From a virus, in IMG/VR virus record IMGVR_UViG_3300023223_000437, positions 1 to 32,161 of that record: a stretch of DNA of 32,161 bases. One strand, 5' to 3'. The notes below the pieces were generated by a model. The model was not told the origin of the DNA, made no database searches, and saw nothing but the letters and a program-made list of their open reading frames with translations. Below, piece by piece: positions 12,906 through 21,017 of this stretch. The translations under genes were made by a program, and so were the position numbers. Numbering within the stretch: the first letter of the stretch is position 1; each line of letters begins with the position of its first letter.

Positions 12906-14758
12906 TGCACCCAGTATTCAAAAGACTAAGAGAAAGAGTTCAAATCCTAGAAACAGATATGGACAGAATCCTTTCTCTTCCTATCCGCCAGTCTTGGCCA
13001 GAAGAAGACAGGAACGCAATCCGCACTATATTCTCCTCTAATAAACTCAAGTTAAGAGACATCCAGGCAGATGCGCTACTAGAATTAGCTCATGTAGGAT
13101 CTCTTTTTGGAATAGTTGGAGTAGGTTGGGGGAAAACCATTATTTCATTACTCGCAGGAGTGGTTACTGATTCAAAAAAGACTTTATTAATAGTCCCTCC
13201 AGAAGTCTGTTATCAATTAACTGAAAGGGATATTCCACAAATTCAACAAGAATACAATATGGAGTTTAATTATGTTTGTTTCAAAGGAAGAAATAAAGAA
13301 GACAGGGCTATACAAGCTAATAAAACTTATTCTCTGTATATTCTGCCTTATAGTCTGTTGTCTCAGCCTGATGCCTATAATCTTCTTGAGTCTATTATGC
13401 CGGACTTATGTGTCCTTGATGAAGCGCACAGGGTCAAAAGAAGAGAATCTGCCCGGTCCAAAAGACTCTTTAACTACTTAAACAAAATAAATACAGACTG
13501 CAAATTAGTTGCCCTTTCCGGCACTATAACCCGCACATCTCTTTTCGATTACTGGCACATTATAAAAAGATGTCTAGGTAATAACTCCCCTCTACCCAAC
13601 CTATACTCTACTATTAAAGAGTGGAATGACTTTATAGGGGTATCCCAGGGAGATACACGGGGAGAAGACATTACTAAATCCCAAATGGCTTCTATAAAGC
13701 CTGTAATGGATTGGGTAAACGATAATTCTCTTAATGGCCACTTATACAATTCACAAAGGGACCAAGCCAGAAGCACTTTTGCATTAAGATTAAAAACTGC
13801 GCCAGGAGTAGTACAGACAGAATACCAGAGTATAGACAGTTCACTGTTAATTGACAATTCTGATATAAAAATCCCGGAAAAAATTTTAGCGGAATTAGAG
13901 ATATTGGATTCTCTGTGGGTAGATCCCAATGGAGACACTATTACAGAGGTTATACAGTATGTTGCGACTGCTTCTCAAATTTCAAGTGGATTTTATTACC
14001 AGTTAAAATGGCCGGATGGTGTGGAAGACTGGGTGCTTGACCAACAACAATTAAAGTGTGAGTTGGATAAAGAATTGAGAAAGTTTATAAATTCTGGAGT
14101 GAGACGAGGGTATGATACACCTATGCTTGTGTATAAAGGTCTTAAAAACCGCGATAAAGAAGTAAAGGTTTTGCAGGAAATGTATGACGGATGGCTTAGC
14201 CTTGTAAATGGTAGGGTTATTCCTGATAGGAATAGTAGTGTGGTTTGGTTGGATGATTATAAAATCAGAAAAGCAATGGCTTGGGCCATGTTGGTAGTTA
14301 ATATCAGCTCAAGTGGGAGTATCATTTGGTATAATTTCAAAGCAGTGGGAGAAATGTTAGCGAAAAGAATGCCGGGAGCACTATTCTGTCCTGCTGGATG
14401 CGATTACGACACCATGCTAGACCCGAATAAAATTATAATAGCATCTATCCCCGCCCACAGCACAGGAAAAAATCTCCAGCATTTTTCCAATCAATTAATT
14501 GTAGATCCTCCCAGGGGAGGGGCTGTTTGGGAACAAATGTTAGGTCGGACTCATAGGCAGGGGCAGAAAGAAGACGAAGTCCACGCAAAAGTCTTGGCAT
14601 CTACAGAGTTTGAGAAAGCAAAGATTTGGGAAGCGTGGCACGATTGTGAATATGTACAGTTGACGGGAGGTGGCCGACAGAAAATGCTCATGGCAGACTG
14701 GGCCTTGCCTCCTACAGAGAAGCACTATAAGGTGTACGATAAATCTAATCCACTTTAA
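12905..14758 (+). CDS. SNF2/SF2-type DNA helicase
   Basis: A 617-residue ATP-dependent DNA translocase. In order: a Q-motif-like LRDIQADALLELAH, Walker A GVGWGKT (K77), motif II LDEAH (D172-H175), motif III LSGT, and at the C-terminus the SNF2/SF2 signature MLGRTHRQGQ (R548, R551) of motif VI. The spacing between the two RecA-like halves is long, with a low-similarity insertion in the middle. It probably remodels forks or drives recombination together with the nearby nuclease and resolvase. The coding strand is C-rich over the first half and G-rich around 13900-14350, a change inside one gene. Confidence 0.85.
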   Translation: MHPVFKRLRERVQILETDMDRILSLPIRQSWPEEDRNAIRTIFSSNKLKLRDIQADALLELAHVGSLFGIVGVGWGKTIISLLAGVVTDSKKTLLIVPPEVCYQLTERDIPQIQQEYNMEFNYVCFKGRNKEDRAIQANKTYSLYILPYSLLSQPDAYNLLESIMPDLCVLDEAHRVKRRESARSKRLFNYLNKINTDCKLVALSGTITRTSLFDYWHIIKRCLGNNSPLPNLYSTIKEWNDFIGVSQGDTRGEDITKSQMASIKPVMDWVNDNSLNGHLYNSQRDQARSTFALRLKTAPGVVQTEYQSIDSSLLIDNSDIKIPEKILAELEILDSLWVDPNGDTITEVIQYVATASQISSGFYYQLKWPDGVEDWVLDQQQLKCELDKELRKFINSGVRRGYDTPMLVYKGLKNRDKEVKVLQEMYDGWLSLVNGRVIPDRNSSVVWLDDYKIRKAMAWAMLVVNISSSGSIIWYNFKAVGEMLAKRMPGALFCPAGCDYDTMLDPNKIIIASIPAHSTGKNLQHFSNQLIVDPPRGGAVWEQMLGRTHRQGQKEDEVHAKVLASTEFEKAKIWEAWHDCEYVQLTGGGRQKMLMADWALPPTEKHYKVYDKSNPL

Positions 14759-14778
14759 CTTATTTAAAAGGAGAAAAA

Positions 14779-15207
14779 ATGGGGATGTTAGATAATGTAG
14801 CCAAAGAGGATCCTGCCGGAGAAGGCGGAGACTATTTGGGAGAAGGAAACCATGTGGGTGTTATTGAGGCTGTGAAGCTGATAAATACTCCGTTACACGG
14901 TGAGGCAATAGTCGTAGAAGTCAAGATTACTGAATCAACCGATGAAAAAAGCGTGGACAAGGTAAAAACCGTTATGTACATGGACAAATACGTGGCTGCG
15001 AAGAAAGCATTCAAGCGGATGGTCATGGATGTAACGGGATGTAGTGAAGAGGAGTCGAAAGACGTTACGATGTTGCAAGACATTGTTGGAGAACTTCAGC
15101 CGATGAAAGGTATTGTTGTGGAGATTAAGTCTTTTGAGATAAGGACTAAATCGGACAAGCCTTTTACAAAGCATACTTGGAGTCTAGGAGAGGCAAAAGC
15201 TGAGTAG
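14779..15207 (+). CDS. SSB-like replication accessory protein (tentative)
   Basis: A 142-residue protein with AAGGAG five bases before the ATG. A beta-rich core (residues about 20-75) with strands V-G-V-I-E-A-V and IVVEVKITEST, an acidic Asp/Glu-rich helix region and a final short strand. This arrangement resembles DUF669-like phage single-strand-binding proteins that precede DNA polymerase or helicase genes. The position between the SNF2 helicase and DNA polymerase supports the reading. It lacks the acidic tail of typical bacterial SSB, so the call rests on context and fold pattern. Confidence 0.55.
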   Translation: MGMLDNVAKEDPAGEGGDYLGEGNHVGVIEAVKLINTPLHGEAIVVEVKITESTDEKSVDKVKTVMYMDKYVAAKKAFKRMVMDVTGCSEEESKDVTMLQDIVGELQPMKGIVVEIKSFEIRTKSDKPFTKHTWSLGEAKAE

Positions 15208-15266
15208 GGTTTTTTGGATATGGGTGGGGGACAATATAGTTCCCTGCCCCTTACGGAGGAAACGGA
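15208..15266 (+). promoter_or_regulatory. Short spacer with hairpin before the DNA polymerase gene
   Basis: One of the few noncoding gaps in the replication block. GGGGAC (about 15226-15232) can pair with GTTCCC around AATATA, with one G-U pair. It is followed by a TACGGAGG ribosome site and ATG 15267. A T-run (TTTTTT) precedes the hairpin rather than following it, so it is not a standard terminator. It could be an mRNA processing or stability element. Confidence 0.3.
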
Positions 15267-17165
15267 ATGAACATAGGATTTGACACAGAAACATATTTAA
15301 TAGGGCCGAGACAACAGGCCCCTAAGTTAGTTTGTAGTACCATGCACAATGGAGAAACTGGTGATTTATACGATAGGGAGTTTAGTCTTAAAACCCCACA
15401 AGACAGCAGTGAAAATAAATCTATCTTTATTCTCTGTAATGCAGCTTATGATATGTCCGTACTTTGTGCTAACAATCAAGACTTATTTCCGTTTGTGTTT
15501 AGTCTGTATAAAAGGAAGAAAGTTAAAGACATTCAAATAAATGAAAAGCTGCATATTCTTAAAGATTCTGGAAAAATAGAAGGAGAAAAATACCATCTCG
15601 CTAACCTTGTTAAGAAACACTTGGGTATAGACATTTCCCAGGATAAAAACGACCCCAACTCCTGGCGGTTGCGTTATTCAGAACTTGACGGCATTCCAAT
15701 AGAAGACTGGCCACAGGAGGCAAAAGATTATGCACTACAGGATGCGGAACTCACATTAAAAGTATGGGAAGCACAAGAAAAAGTCTACGGTCCAGCACTT
15801 AATGACTTAGATAGCCAGTGCTTTGCAGATTTCTGCCTACGCCTTATGGCAGTCTGCGGAATACATGTAGACCCTGTTGCAGCCAAAAAACTCAAAGAAA
15901 AATCCCAGGCAGCAGTAGATTCTCAAATGGAATACCTTATAGAGAACGGCATCTATAGTTATAAAGGAAAAGCTAATCCGAAATTGACTCAATCGCGCAA
16001 AGCAGTGCAGGCCAGGGTAGTAGATGTTTGTGACAAACTAAATTCCCCTGTATCAAAGACAGATAAAGGATCAGTTTCTACAGACAAAAATGTTATGGAG
16101 GAGATTTATGGTAATGATCCTGTCTTGGATGCGCTTGCAGATATAAGTGTAGACAAAGGAATACTTGAAAAGTATGTTCCTGTTCTTACTAATAGTTTCC
16201 ACATAGTCCACCCTAATTATGATGTCTTGAAAAAGACTGGCCGGACTTCTAGTTATGGAATGAGTAAGAAAGAAGCTAAAGAGGGGGAAAGGTATAGTCT
16301 AAACATCCAACAACTTGCGCGGGAGGGTGGTGTAAGGGAGTGTTTTGTACCTAGACCTGGATTTATTTTCCTGGCCATAGACTATAGTTACATAGAGTTA
16401 TGTGCTTTGGCTTATGTATGCCAACAGAAATTGGGGCTCCGGCAGGATGAGTTACATTTATTTAACTCCATTGTTGAGGGAAAAGATCCTCATTTGGTAA
16501 CTGCCGGGAATATATTACACCGGGAGTACGAAGATTTGTTGGCTAATAAGAAAGATCCTGAAGTTAAAGAGGCTAGACAGTTAAGTAAGGCTGCAAACTT
16601 CGGATACCCCGGAGGCTTGGGGCCAGCTACCTTTAGAGCTTATGCCAAAGGAACTTACGGTTTGGTTATTTCAGAAGCGGAAGCAAAGAATTTAAGGAAT
16701 ACATGGTTTAAGACTTACCCTGAGATGAGAAAGTATTTTGATTTTATTGCGAGTCTGGAAGACACTGCTTTGGGGGGGTTCCAGGTAGAACAGTTGGGGA
16801 CAGATAGAGTAAGAGCCCAGGCATCTTTTACAAGTGCGTGTAATGCTTGGTTTCAGGGACTTGTTGCAGATGGGGCTAAGAAAGCTATTTGTGCTGTGTC
16901 TGAGTTTTGCTATGCGTCTATGGATCAAGAATTTAGTGTTGCTCCGGTAGCCTTTATCCATGATGAGATTATTTTCGAGGTAGAAGAGGAGGATCACAGC
17001 TATGATAGAACGGCATTGGCGTTGAGTGGCATAATGATAAAAGCCATGTCTGAATTCATGCCAGGAATTCCAGTCAAGACAGAGTGCTCTCTTATGAGAA
17101 GGTGGTATAAAAATGCCGGGCCTGTTTATGATGAGCAAGGACAACTAATTATTTGGGAGCCGTAA
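15267..17165 (+). CDS. Family A DNA polymerase with 3'-5' exonuclease
   Basis: A 632-residue replicative polymerase. Exonuclease motifs are complete: D6-T-E8, N58-x3-D62 and Y155-x3-D159. Polymerase motif A is DYSYIEL (D372, E377), motif B R437-x3-K441 with KAANFGYPGG, and motif C HDE (H565, D566, E567). The residue equivalent to E. coli Phe762 is Phe (F445), and the O-helix Tyr766 position is Gly (G449) in a YPGG motif. Motif A ends ELC instead of the usual ELR. It is shorter than T7 gp5 (704) because no thioredoxin-binding insertion is evident. It lies after the SSB-like gene with a strong TACGGAGG site. Confidence 0.95.
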   Translation: MNIGFDTETYLIGPRQQAPKLVCSTMHNGETGDLYDREFSLKTPQDSSENKSIFILCNAAYDMSVLCANNQDLFPFVFSLYKRKKVKDIQINEKLHILKDSGKIEGEKYHLANLVKKHLGIDISQDKNDPNSWRLRYSELDGIPIEDWPQEAKDYALQDAELTLKVWEAQEKVYGPALNDLDSQCFADFCLRLMAVCGIHVDPVAAKKLKEKSQAAVDSQMEYLIENGIYSYKGKANPKLTQSRKAVQARVVDVCDKLNSPVSKTDKGSVSTDKNVMEEIYGNDPVLDALADISVDKGILEKYVPVLTNSFHIVHPNYDVLKKTGRTSSYGMSKKEAKEGERYSLNIQQLAREGGVRECFVPRPGFIFLAIDYSYIELCALAYVCQQKLGLRQDELHLFNSIVEGKDPHLVTAGNILHREYEDLLANKKDPEVKEARQLSKAANFGYPGGLGPATFRAYAKGTYGLVISEAEAKNLRNTWFKTYPEMRKYFDFIASLEDTALGGFQVEQLGTDRVRAQASFTSACNAWFQGLVADGAKKAICAVSEFCYASMDQEFSVAPVAFIHDEIIFEVEEEDHSYDRTALALSGIMIKAMSEFMPGIPVKTECSLMRRWYKNAGPVYDEQGQLIIWEP

Positions 17166-17166
17166 T

Positions 17167-17412
17167 ATGGAAATAGAAATACCAGAACACGACAGGGTTT
17201 ATGAAGCCCAACCAGTAAAGAAATTAACGTGGTTGACTACAAAAGAGTTGCGTTGGAAAACAGTTCCAGTGGCGCAGCTTTCTGCTAAACTCAATGCACC
17301 GAGGATGGATAAAAAACTCCAGCAGAAATGGATATGTGAAGTTTCTGACAGGATTAAATATGAGTGGCGTGACGTTCCGCTTGTAAGTGCAGAGGAGCCT
17401 GATAAAATATGA
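17167..17412 (+). CDS. Unknown basic protein, 81 aa
   Basis: Starts one base after the polymerase stop. The N-terminus is acidic, the centre basic and Trp-rich (LTWLTTKELRWKTVPVAQLS), and the whole suggests a small beta/alpha protein. It is coupled by ATGA to the next gene. No family recognised. Adjacency to the polymerase suggests, but does not show, a replication role. Confidence 0.6.
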   Translation: MEIEIPEHDRVYEAQPVKKLTWLTTKELRWKTVPVAQLSAKLNAPRMDKKLQQKWICEVSDRIKYEWRDVPLVSAEEPDKI

Positions 17413-17561
17413 AGCACTTTCCAAATTTAACCTGGATGGACATGGCATTAGGACCAGAGAAGTTATTTATTAAGCTGAGAAAAGAAGCGTTTTATAAGGG
17501 ATTCACGATGGGTATTTTGGTAGGCATGTGTTTGTGTTACATTTTTATGGAGCTACAGTGA
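17409..17561 (+). CDS. Small membrane-anchored protein, 50 aa
   Basis: ATG 17409 overlaps the upstream stop (ATGA), and its stop overlaps the next ATG (TGATG at 17559-17563). It has a cytoplasmic-type N-terminus (MKHFPNLTWMDMALGPEKLF) and a hydrophobic C-terminal segment (GFTMGILVGMCLCYIFM). It is below usual length cutoffs but fits exactly between its neighbours. Function unknown. Confidence 0.55.
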   Translation: MKHFPNLTWMDMALGPEKLFIKLRKEAFYKGFTMGILVGMCLCYIFMELQ

Positions 17562-17890
17562 TGCCTAGAGATCCTTTAGACCAGAGCATTATTAAAATGC
17601 GAGCATATTCAACTCCGTGGTGGGGTGGTGTTGACTTGCTGATAAGTAGTGGAGAGGCTTATTGTCAAAAAATAGAATTTGAAGAGTATCGAGACAAGGG
17701 AAAACGTCTGGAACCTTCGTTATCTATTTGCACACAGGACGCACAGATCCTGATGGATGATTTGTGGGCTTGCGGCATGAGATCTACAGAAGGAAAAGGT
17801 AGTGCTGGATCTTTGAAGGCTACTGAGAATCGCTTGGGTGATATGAGAAAAATTGTTTTCAAACAACTTAAAATGGATATAAGTAGATGA
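17561..17890 (+). CDS. Unknown protein, 109 aa
   Basis: ATG 17561 at the TGATG overlap is chosen over a start at 17528 that would run into the previous gene. The protein has an aromatic N-terminus (STPWWGGVDLL), an acidic middle and a Lys-rich C-terminal helix that ends in an ATGA overlap with the HAD gene. The C-terminal part (SICTQDAQILMDDLWACGMR, then E-x-R-L-x-D-M-R) resembles a small conserved phage domain of unknown function. Confidence 0.6.
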   Translation: MPRDPLDQSIIKMRAYSTPWWGGVDLLISSGEAYCQKIEFEEYRDKGKRLEPSLSICTQDAQILMDDLWACGMRSTEGKGSAGSLKATENRLGDMRKIVFKQLKMDISR

Positions 17891-18288
17891 TTATAGCTGT
17901 TGATTTTGATGGTACTTGTGTTGAACATCGGTTTCCAGAAGTCGGACCAGATGCCCCCCACTCAGTTGAAGTCTTAAAAGAAATGTGTTACGATCACGAT
18001 TTAATTTTGTATACTATGAGAAGTCGTGGATATTTACAGGACGCAACGGATTGGTTCAAAAAACACAAAATTAGGCTGGCCGGAATACAATACTCACCAG
18101 GACAGACAGATTGGACTAGCTCTAACAAATGTTATGCCAATTTGTATATTGATGATGCTGCTTTGGGGGCCCCACTACTTTATTACACTGACGGCAGAGC
18201 CCCAGTCATTAATTGGCTACAAGTTAGGGGCATGTTGGCGACTATTGTTTTGGCTAATACTGACATAATTTTATCTCACGATGAATAA
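17887..18288 (+). CDS. HAD-family phosphatase
   Basis: A 133-residue HAD-fold hydrolase. Motif I is DFDGT with nucleophile D6 and acid/base D8, motif II a T/S in LILYTMRSR, motif III K81 and motif IV DD (D89, D90). There is no large cap domain. Small phage HAD proteins of this type act on nucleotide or DNA 3'-phosphate substrates, but the substrate here cannot be told. It starts by ATGA overlap and ends overlapping the next gene. Confidence 0.8.
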   Translation: MIIAVDFDGTCVEHRFPEVGPDAPHSVEVLKEMCYDHDLILYTMRSRGYLQDATDWFKKHKIRLAGIQYSPGQTDWTSSNKCYANLYIDDAALGAPLLYYTDGRAPVINWLQVRGMLATIVLANTDIILSHDE

Positions 18289-18553
18289 ATCCACGATAAG
18301 AAAAGCAAGAGGAGCCAAGTACGGAGATGCTTTAATAAATATGAAAGCATTTACAAAAGTCCTCCAGGCTATGTTTCAACAGGCAACTCAAATTGAATTG
18401 GAAAAGGATTTACCTGAAAATTTTGGTGCGTTAGTAATGGTTCAGTGTAAATTACTTAGGGAATGTTTTAAGTATGATGCTGATAATTATGTGGATGCGG
18501 AGAACTATCTGGATTTTGCGAGAGAGTTAAATGAGGAAAGGGGCAACCAATGA
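18281..18553 (+). CDS. Conserved phage protein with YGD motif (DUF6378-like, tentative), 90 aa
   Basis: Overlaps the HAD gene by 8 bases. It follows a pattern of small phage helical proteins: R-x3-YGDA near the start, F-T-K-V-L-Q-A-M, L-x-M-V-Q-C-K-L-L-R, then a D-N-Y-x-D-A-E-N-Y-L-D-F-A ending. These look related to the all-alpha nucleotide-pyrophosphohydrolase-like fold, though no complete metal-binding EExxE-D set is visible. The role is unknown. Confidence 0.55.
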   Translation: MNKSTIRKARGAKYGDALINMKAFTKVLQAMFQQATQIELEKDLPENFGALVMVQCKLLRECFKYDADNYVDAENYLDFARELNEERGNQ

Positions 18554-18573
18554 TTTTATTCAGGAGGGGCGGG

Positions 18574-18861
18574 ATGAGTAAAATACTTGATAGAATAAAA
18601 GATGTTGTCAATAAGGTTCACTGTGTTGGGGAAAATCCACCGACCGAGCCGGTTAATCGGGGAGAGTTATGGCGATTATTGATAGACGTGAAAGACGTTA
18701 TAGAATATCTTGAGGAAAACTTGAACAAAGAAAAGAGGATTTTGCATGATATAATTGGTGATGCTCACACGAAATTGCATGATCTGGAACGCAGAATGCC
18801 ACCTCAAACATCCTTAATGGAAGACCTTGAATTTATGGATACAATACCGGACGAGGGATGA
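18574..18861 (+). CDS. Unknown helical protein, 95 aa
   Basis: AGGAGG at 18562-18567 lies six bases before ATG 18574, so I choose this start. An ATG at 18550 in the same frame would add eight residues and overlap the upstream stop. A charged helical protein with heptad spacing in the middle (RLLIDVKDVIEYLEENLNKE) and an acidic end. The stop overlaps the next start (ATGA). No family recognised. Confidence 0.6.
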   Translation: MSKILDRIKDVVNKVHCVGENPPTEPVNRGELWRLLIDVKDVIEYLEENLNKEKRILHDIIGDAHTKLHDLERRMPPQTSLMEDLEFMDTIPDEG

Positions 18862-18977
18862 AACATAACCCAAAATGCCCACGCTGTAAATCCACGTTGT
18901 TATATGGCCTGCTTCGGACTTGGCGTTGTGTGCATTGCGGATCGGTGTTCACGGATGAGGATTTGAAGGATGAGTAA
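18858..18977 (+). CDS. Mini zinc-ribbon protein, 39 aa
   Basis: Coupled by ATGA. CPRCKS and CVHCGS knuckles flank an aromatic strand, followed by an acidic tail, forming a complete zinc ribbon. The layout is the same as in the 38-residue protein at 8310, including the spacing type and acidic end. It overlaps the next gene by 8 bases. Confidence 0.6.
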   Translation: MKHNPKCPRCKSTLLYGLLRTWRCVHCGSVFTDEDLKDE

Positions 18978-19179
18978 TACAATAGCCAAACTGCAAGAAA
19001 AAATCGTATTCAGCAGTGATTGTGAATTGCATCGTTTAGTTGACGAAGCCGGGGCAGAAGTCGAGCAGTTGAAGGCGCGGGTTGCCGAATTGAAAGATGA
19101 AATAGAAACCCTGAAACATGAGTTACGCAACTCCGAGCCAATATGTCGTTTGCCGTTTGGTGTTGGAATGTGGAAATGA
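18970..19179 (+). CDS. Coiled-coil protein, 69 aa (duplicated segment A)
   Basis: The N-terminal helix is followed by EVEQLKARVAELKDEIETLK, a clear coiled coil. The DNA of that segment (19057-19101) recurs with few changes in the next gene at 19359-19403. ATGA coupling to the next gene. It likely forms a dimer or hetero-oligomer with its neighbour. No further function visible. Confidence 0.6.
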   Translation: MSNTIAKLQEKIVFSSDCELHRLVDEAGAEVEQLKARVAELKDEIETLKHELRNSEPICRLPFGVGMWK

Positions 19180-19514
19180 GTAAATTCAACCTAACGCCAG
19201 AGCAAGAAAACGAAGCGGATATCCTATACCGTTCAATTTCAGAATGCCTTGATACGCTTCCAGAAGTTGCTAAAGAAATTGTTTGGCTACGAGCGCGGGT
19301 TTATCAATCTGAAGAAACATTGGATGTCGCCGTGTTTGGATTGGAGGAAAAGGGTAAAGAAGTCGAGACGTTGAAGGCGCGGGTTGCTGAACTGGAAGGT
19401 GAATTAAAAGCTATTGCTGATGGTGATGATATTTGCCTCTGTCCGTGTTGCCGCGCTACAGCCGCACACATAAACGGGATACTGGAAAGACAAACCACGC
19501 AGGAAAAGGAATGA
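19176..19514 (+). CDS. Coiled-coil protein, 112 aa (duplicated segment B)
   Basis: ATG 19176 overlaps the upstream stop (ATGA) and is preferred to a start at 19143 inside the previous gene. Residues about 60-85 contain EVETLKARVAELEGELKA, a near repeat of the previous protein. The C-terminus has CLCPCCRAT, which might bind metal. Possibly a longer paralogue of its neighbour. Confidence 0.6.
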   Translation: MSKFNLTPEQENEADILYRSISECLDTLPEVAKEIVWLRARVYQSEETLDVAVFGLEEKGKEVETLKARVAELEGELKAIADGDDICLCPCCRATAAHINGILERQTTQEKE

Positions 19515-19885
19515 GTAACCCCAAGACAAAGCGGCGGTGCTGGATAGTCAGAACGCACGACGGTATCCGTGTATGCAAAGGAAAACCAGAGTGGCACTCT
19601 AAGTATTGGGATTGTGTTATCGGGATTAATAATCCAAATATGCTTGCTCCAATTTCTCTACAAGATCCAGAAAAGAAACGCATGTGGCGCAGAGCATTGA
19701 AGGGCAAGCGCGGCAAAGATGCGATTGTAGAGTGTTGTGGCGAAACGTGGAGGCCGATAATTGAAAAGCATTGCTGGAATTGTAAGGGTAGCGGGACAAT
19801 AGAACGTCCTATGGATTATGCCGACTGCCTAGAATGCAACGGCACAGGAAAAATCAAGCGGACAATGGACGAGGATGATCTATGA
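19511..19885 (+). CDS. DnaJ-type zinc-finger protein, 124 aa
   Basis: ATG 19511 overlaps the previous stop (ATGA). The C-terminal part carries CWNCKGSGTI and CLECNGTGKI, two C-x2-C-x-G-x-G repeats as in the zinc domain of DnaJ, one half of a full four-repeat domain. The N-terminal part is basic and Trp-rich. In phages such domains occur in small proteins that bind unfolded protein or nucleic acid. No J domain is present, so it is not a DnaJ co-chaperone. Confidence 0.7.
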   Translation: MSNPKTKRRCWIVRTHDGIRVCKGKPEWHSKYWDCVIGINNPNMLAPISLQDPEKKRMWRRALKGKRGKDAIVECCGETWRPIIEKHCWNCKGSGTIERPMDYADCLECNGTGKIKRTMDEDDL

Positions 19886-20091
19886 TTGATAATCGAAAAG
19901 AAGTAGATTCTCATATTGCGAAACTGGTAAAACACTTGCGTGTAGCACAACGATGGAAAGATTATCAGTTAGAAAATGTAATAATGAAAATGATTGGTCA
20001 TGCCGCTGCAATAAGAATCGGCCCTATTGAAATGCTTGTTAGGCCTGATCAAGTTTTTATGACAAAAATCAGCGAGCTTGATCCGAAATGA
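19882..20091 (+). CDS. Unknown basic protein, 69 aa
   Basis: ATGA coupling on both sides. A helical N-terminal half (SHIAKLVKHLRVAQRWKDYQ) and a strand-like C-terminal half (IRIGPIEMLVRPDQVFM). No known motif. Confidence 0.55.
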   Translation: MIDNRKEVDSHIAKLVKHLRVAQRWKDYQLENVIMKMIGHAAAIRIGPIEMLVRPDQVFMTKISELDPK

Positions 20092-20459
20092 CTCCCCTCA
20101 TTTATCAGATAATCGCTGGTGTTTGCATCATTATCCTGGCCGCATTTGTAACAGGCACAGTAGTTTACGTTCTGCGTAGGCAAGAAAAAGATACAGCAGA
20201 AGTCAAAGAATCCTCTTCTGTCGGAGATGGTACACTGGGAGATAAAATAGAAGCCCTCCGAGCACAAACACATAGCTGGAGAAATGAGGATAAGTTATGG
20301 GCTCTGGATGAACTGAAAAAGATTCGAGTAGATATTGAAAAGCGGCGGCTTGATGATAAAGAGATATTTCAACTGCTTAATTCTCTTTCTGTGAAGATGG
20401 GAATTGTGAGAACTCATGTAGGTTATATAGTTAAAAAAGTATTTTCTAGGAAGAAATGA
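20088..20459 (+). CDS. Membrane-anchored coiled-coil protein, 123 aa
   Basis: A single N-terminal hydrophobic segment (residues about 4-29: IYQIIAGVCIIILAAFVTGT onward) followed by Arg/Lys and a long charged helical domain. The topology is that of an inner-membrane protein with a soluble coiled coil, similar to an i-spanin in outline, but it lies among replication genes, not next to an endolysin. Function open. Confidence 0.6.
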   Translation: MTPLIYQIIAGVCIIILAAFVTGTVVYVLRRQEKDTAEVKESSSVGDGTLGDKIEALRAQTHSWRNEDKLWALDELKKIRVDIEKRRLDDKEIFQLLNSLSVKMGIVRTHVGYIVKKVFSRKK

Positions 20460-21004
20460 AAGCGCGGCCCGGAGACACATTTAATGACTTAACGGTTATT
20501 GACTATATAAAAGGTGCTGGTAAAAGACGGGCGCAGTATTTAGTTAAGTGTGCGTGTGGCCGGAGGTACGGGATGCTTGCGTATAGGTTGATTGGGAAGA
20601 AAATAAAGAGGTGTAGAGATTGCGCTAATAAGATACAAGAAATGGCTGATAGGAAAAGAATCATGCCAGATGATAAACTAAGATTTATGTGGTTGAATCG
20701 ACACAAAGGAATGATGCAGCGGTGTTATAATTCTGGCCGCAGTTTTTATAAAGATTACGGCGGGAGAGGAATTCAGGTTTGTAATCGCTGGCACAACCGC
20801 ACTGATTTTCTGAGAGATATAATACAAATGGATAATTGGAAAACTAAAAAATTTCAGTTAGAGAGAAAAGAAAACAATGAAAACTATTCTCCAGAAAATT
20901 GTAAAATAGTATCCGCTTCAGAGAATTGTCTCAACCGCAGAACATCTAAAAAGAATAAAGCTCAAGTAGAGCAGGAAGAAATAGAGGATGAAAAACCATT
21001 TTAA
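20456..21004 (+). CDS. HNH/AP2-type phage endonuclease-like protein
   Basis: A 182-residue protein of a common phage family. The N-terminal module is W/V-K-C-x-C-G (KCACGRRYG) and later RCRDCA, a zinc ribbon. The second module has MMQRCYN, YKDYGGRGIQVCNRW, then LERKENNENYSPENCKIV and a final N-x-N-R-like segment. That YGGRGI / N-Y-S-P-E-N-C pattern typifies free-standing HNH-like homing endonucleases. The usual catalytic His is not obvious, so activity is uncertain. It is inserted directly before the RNA polymerase gene with ATGA coupling. Confidence 0.65.
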   Translation: MKARPGDTFNDLTVIDYIKGAGKRRAQYLVKCACGRRYGMLAYRLIGKKIKRCRDCANKIQEMADRKRIMPDDKLRFMWLNRHKGMMQRCYNSGRSFYKDYGGRGIQVCNRWHNRTDFLRDIIQMDNWKTKKFQLERKENNENYSPENCKIVSASENCLNRRTSKKNKAQVEQEEIEDEKPF

Positions 21005-21017
21005 TTATAGGTAAGTA

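Noticed and set aside
13850-13876. TTGACA followed by a TATAAA-like box
   Set aside because: It is inside the SNF2 helicase frame with no gene start downstream. Chance match.
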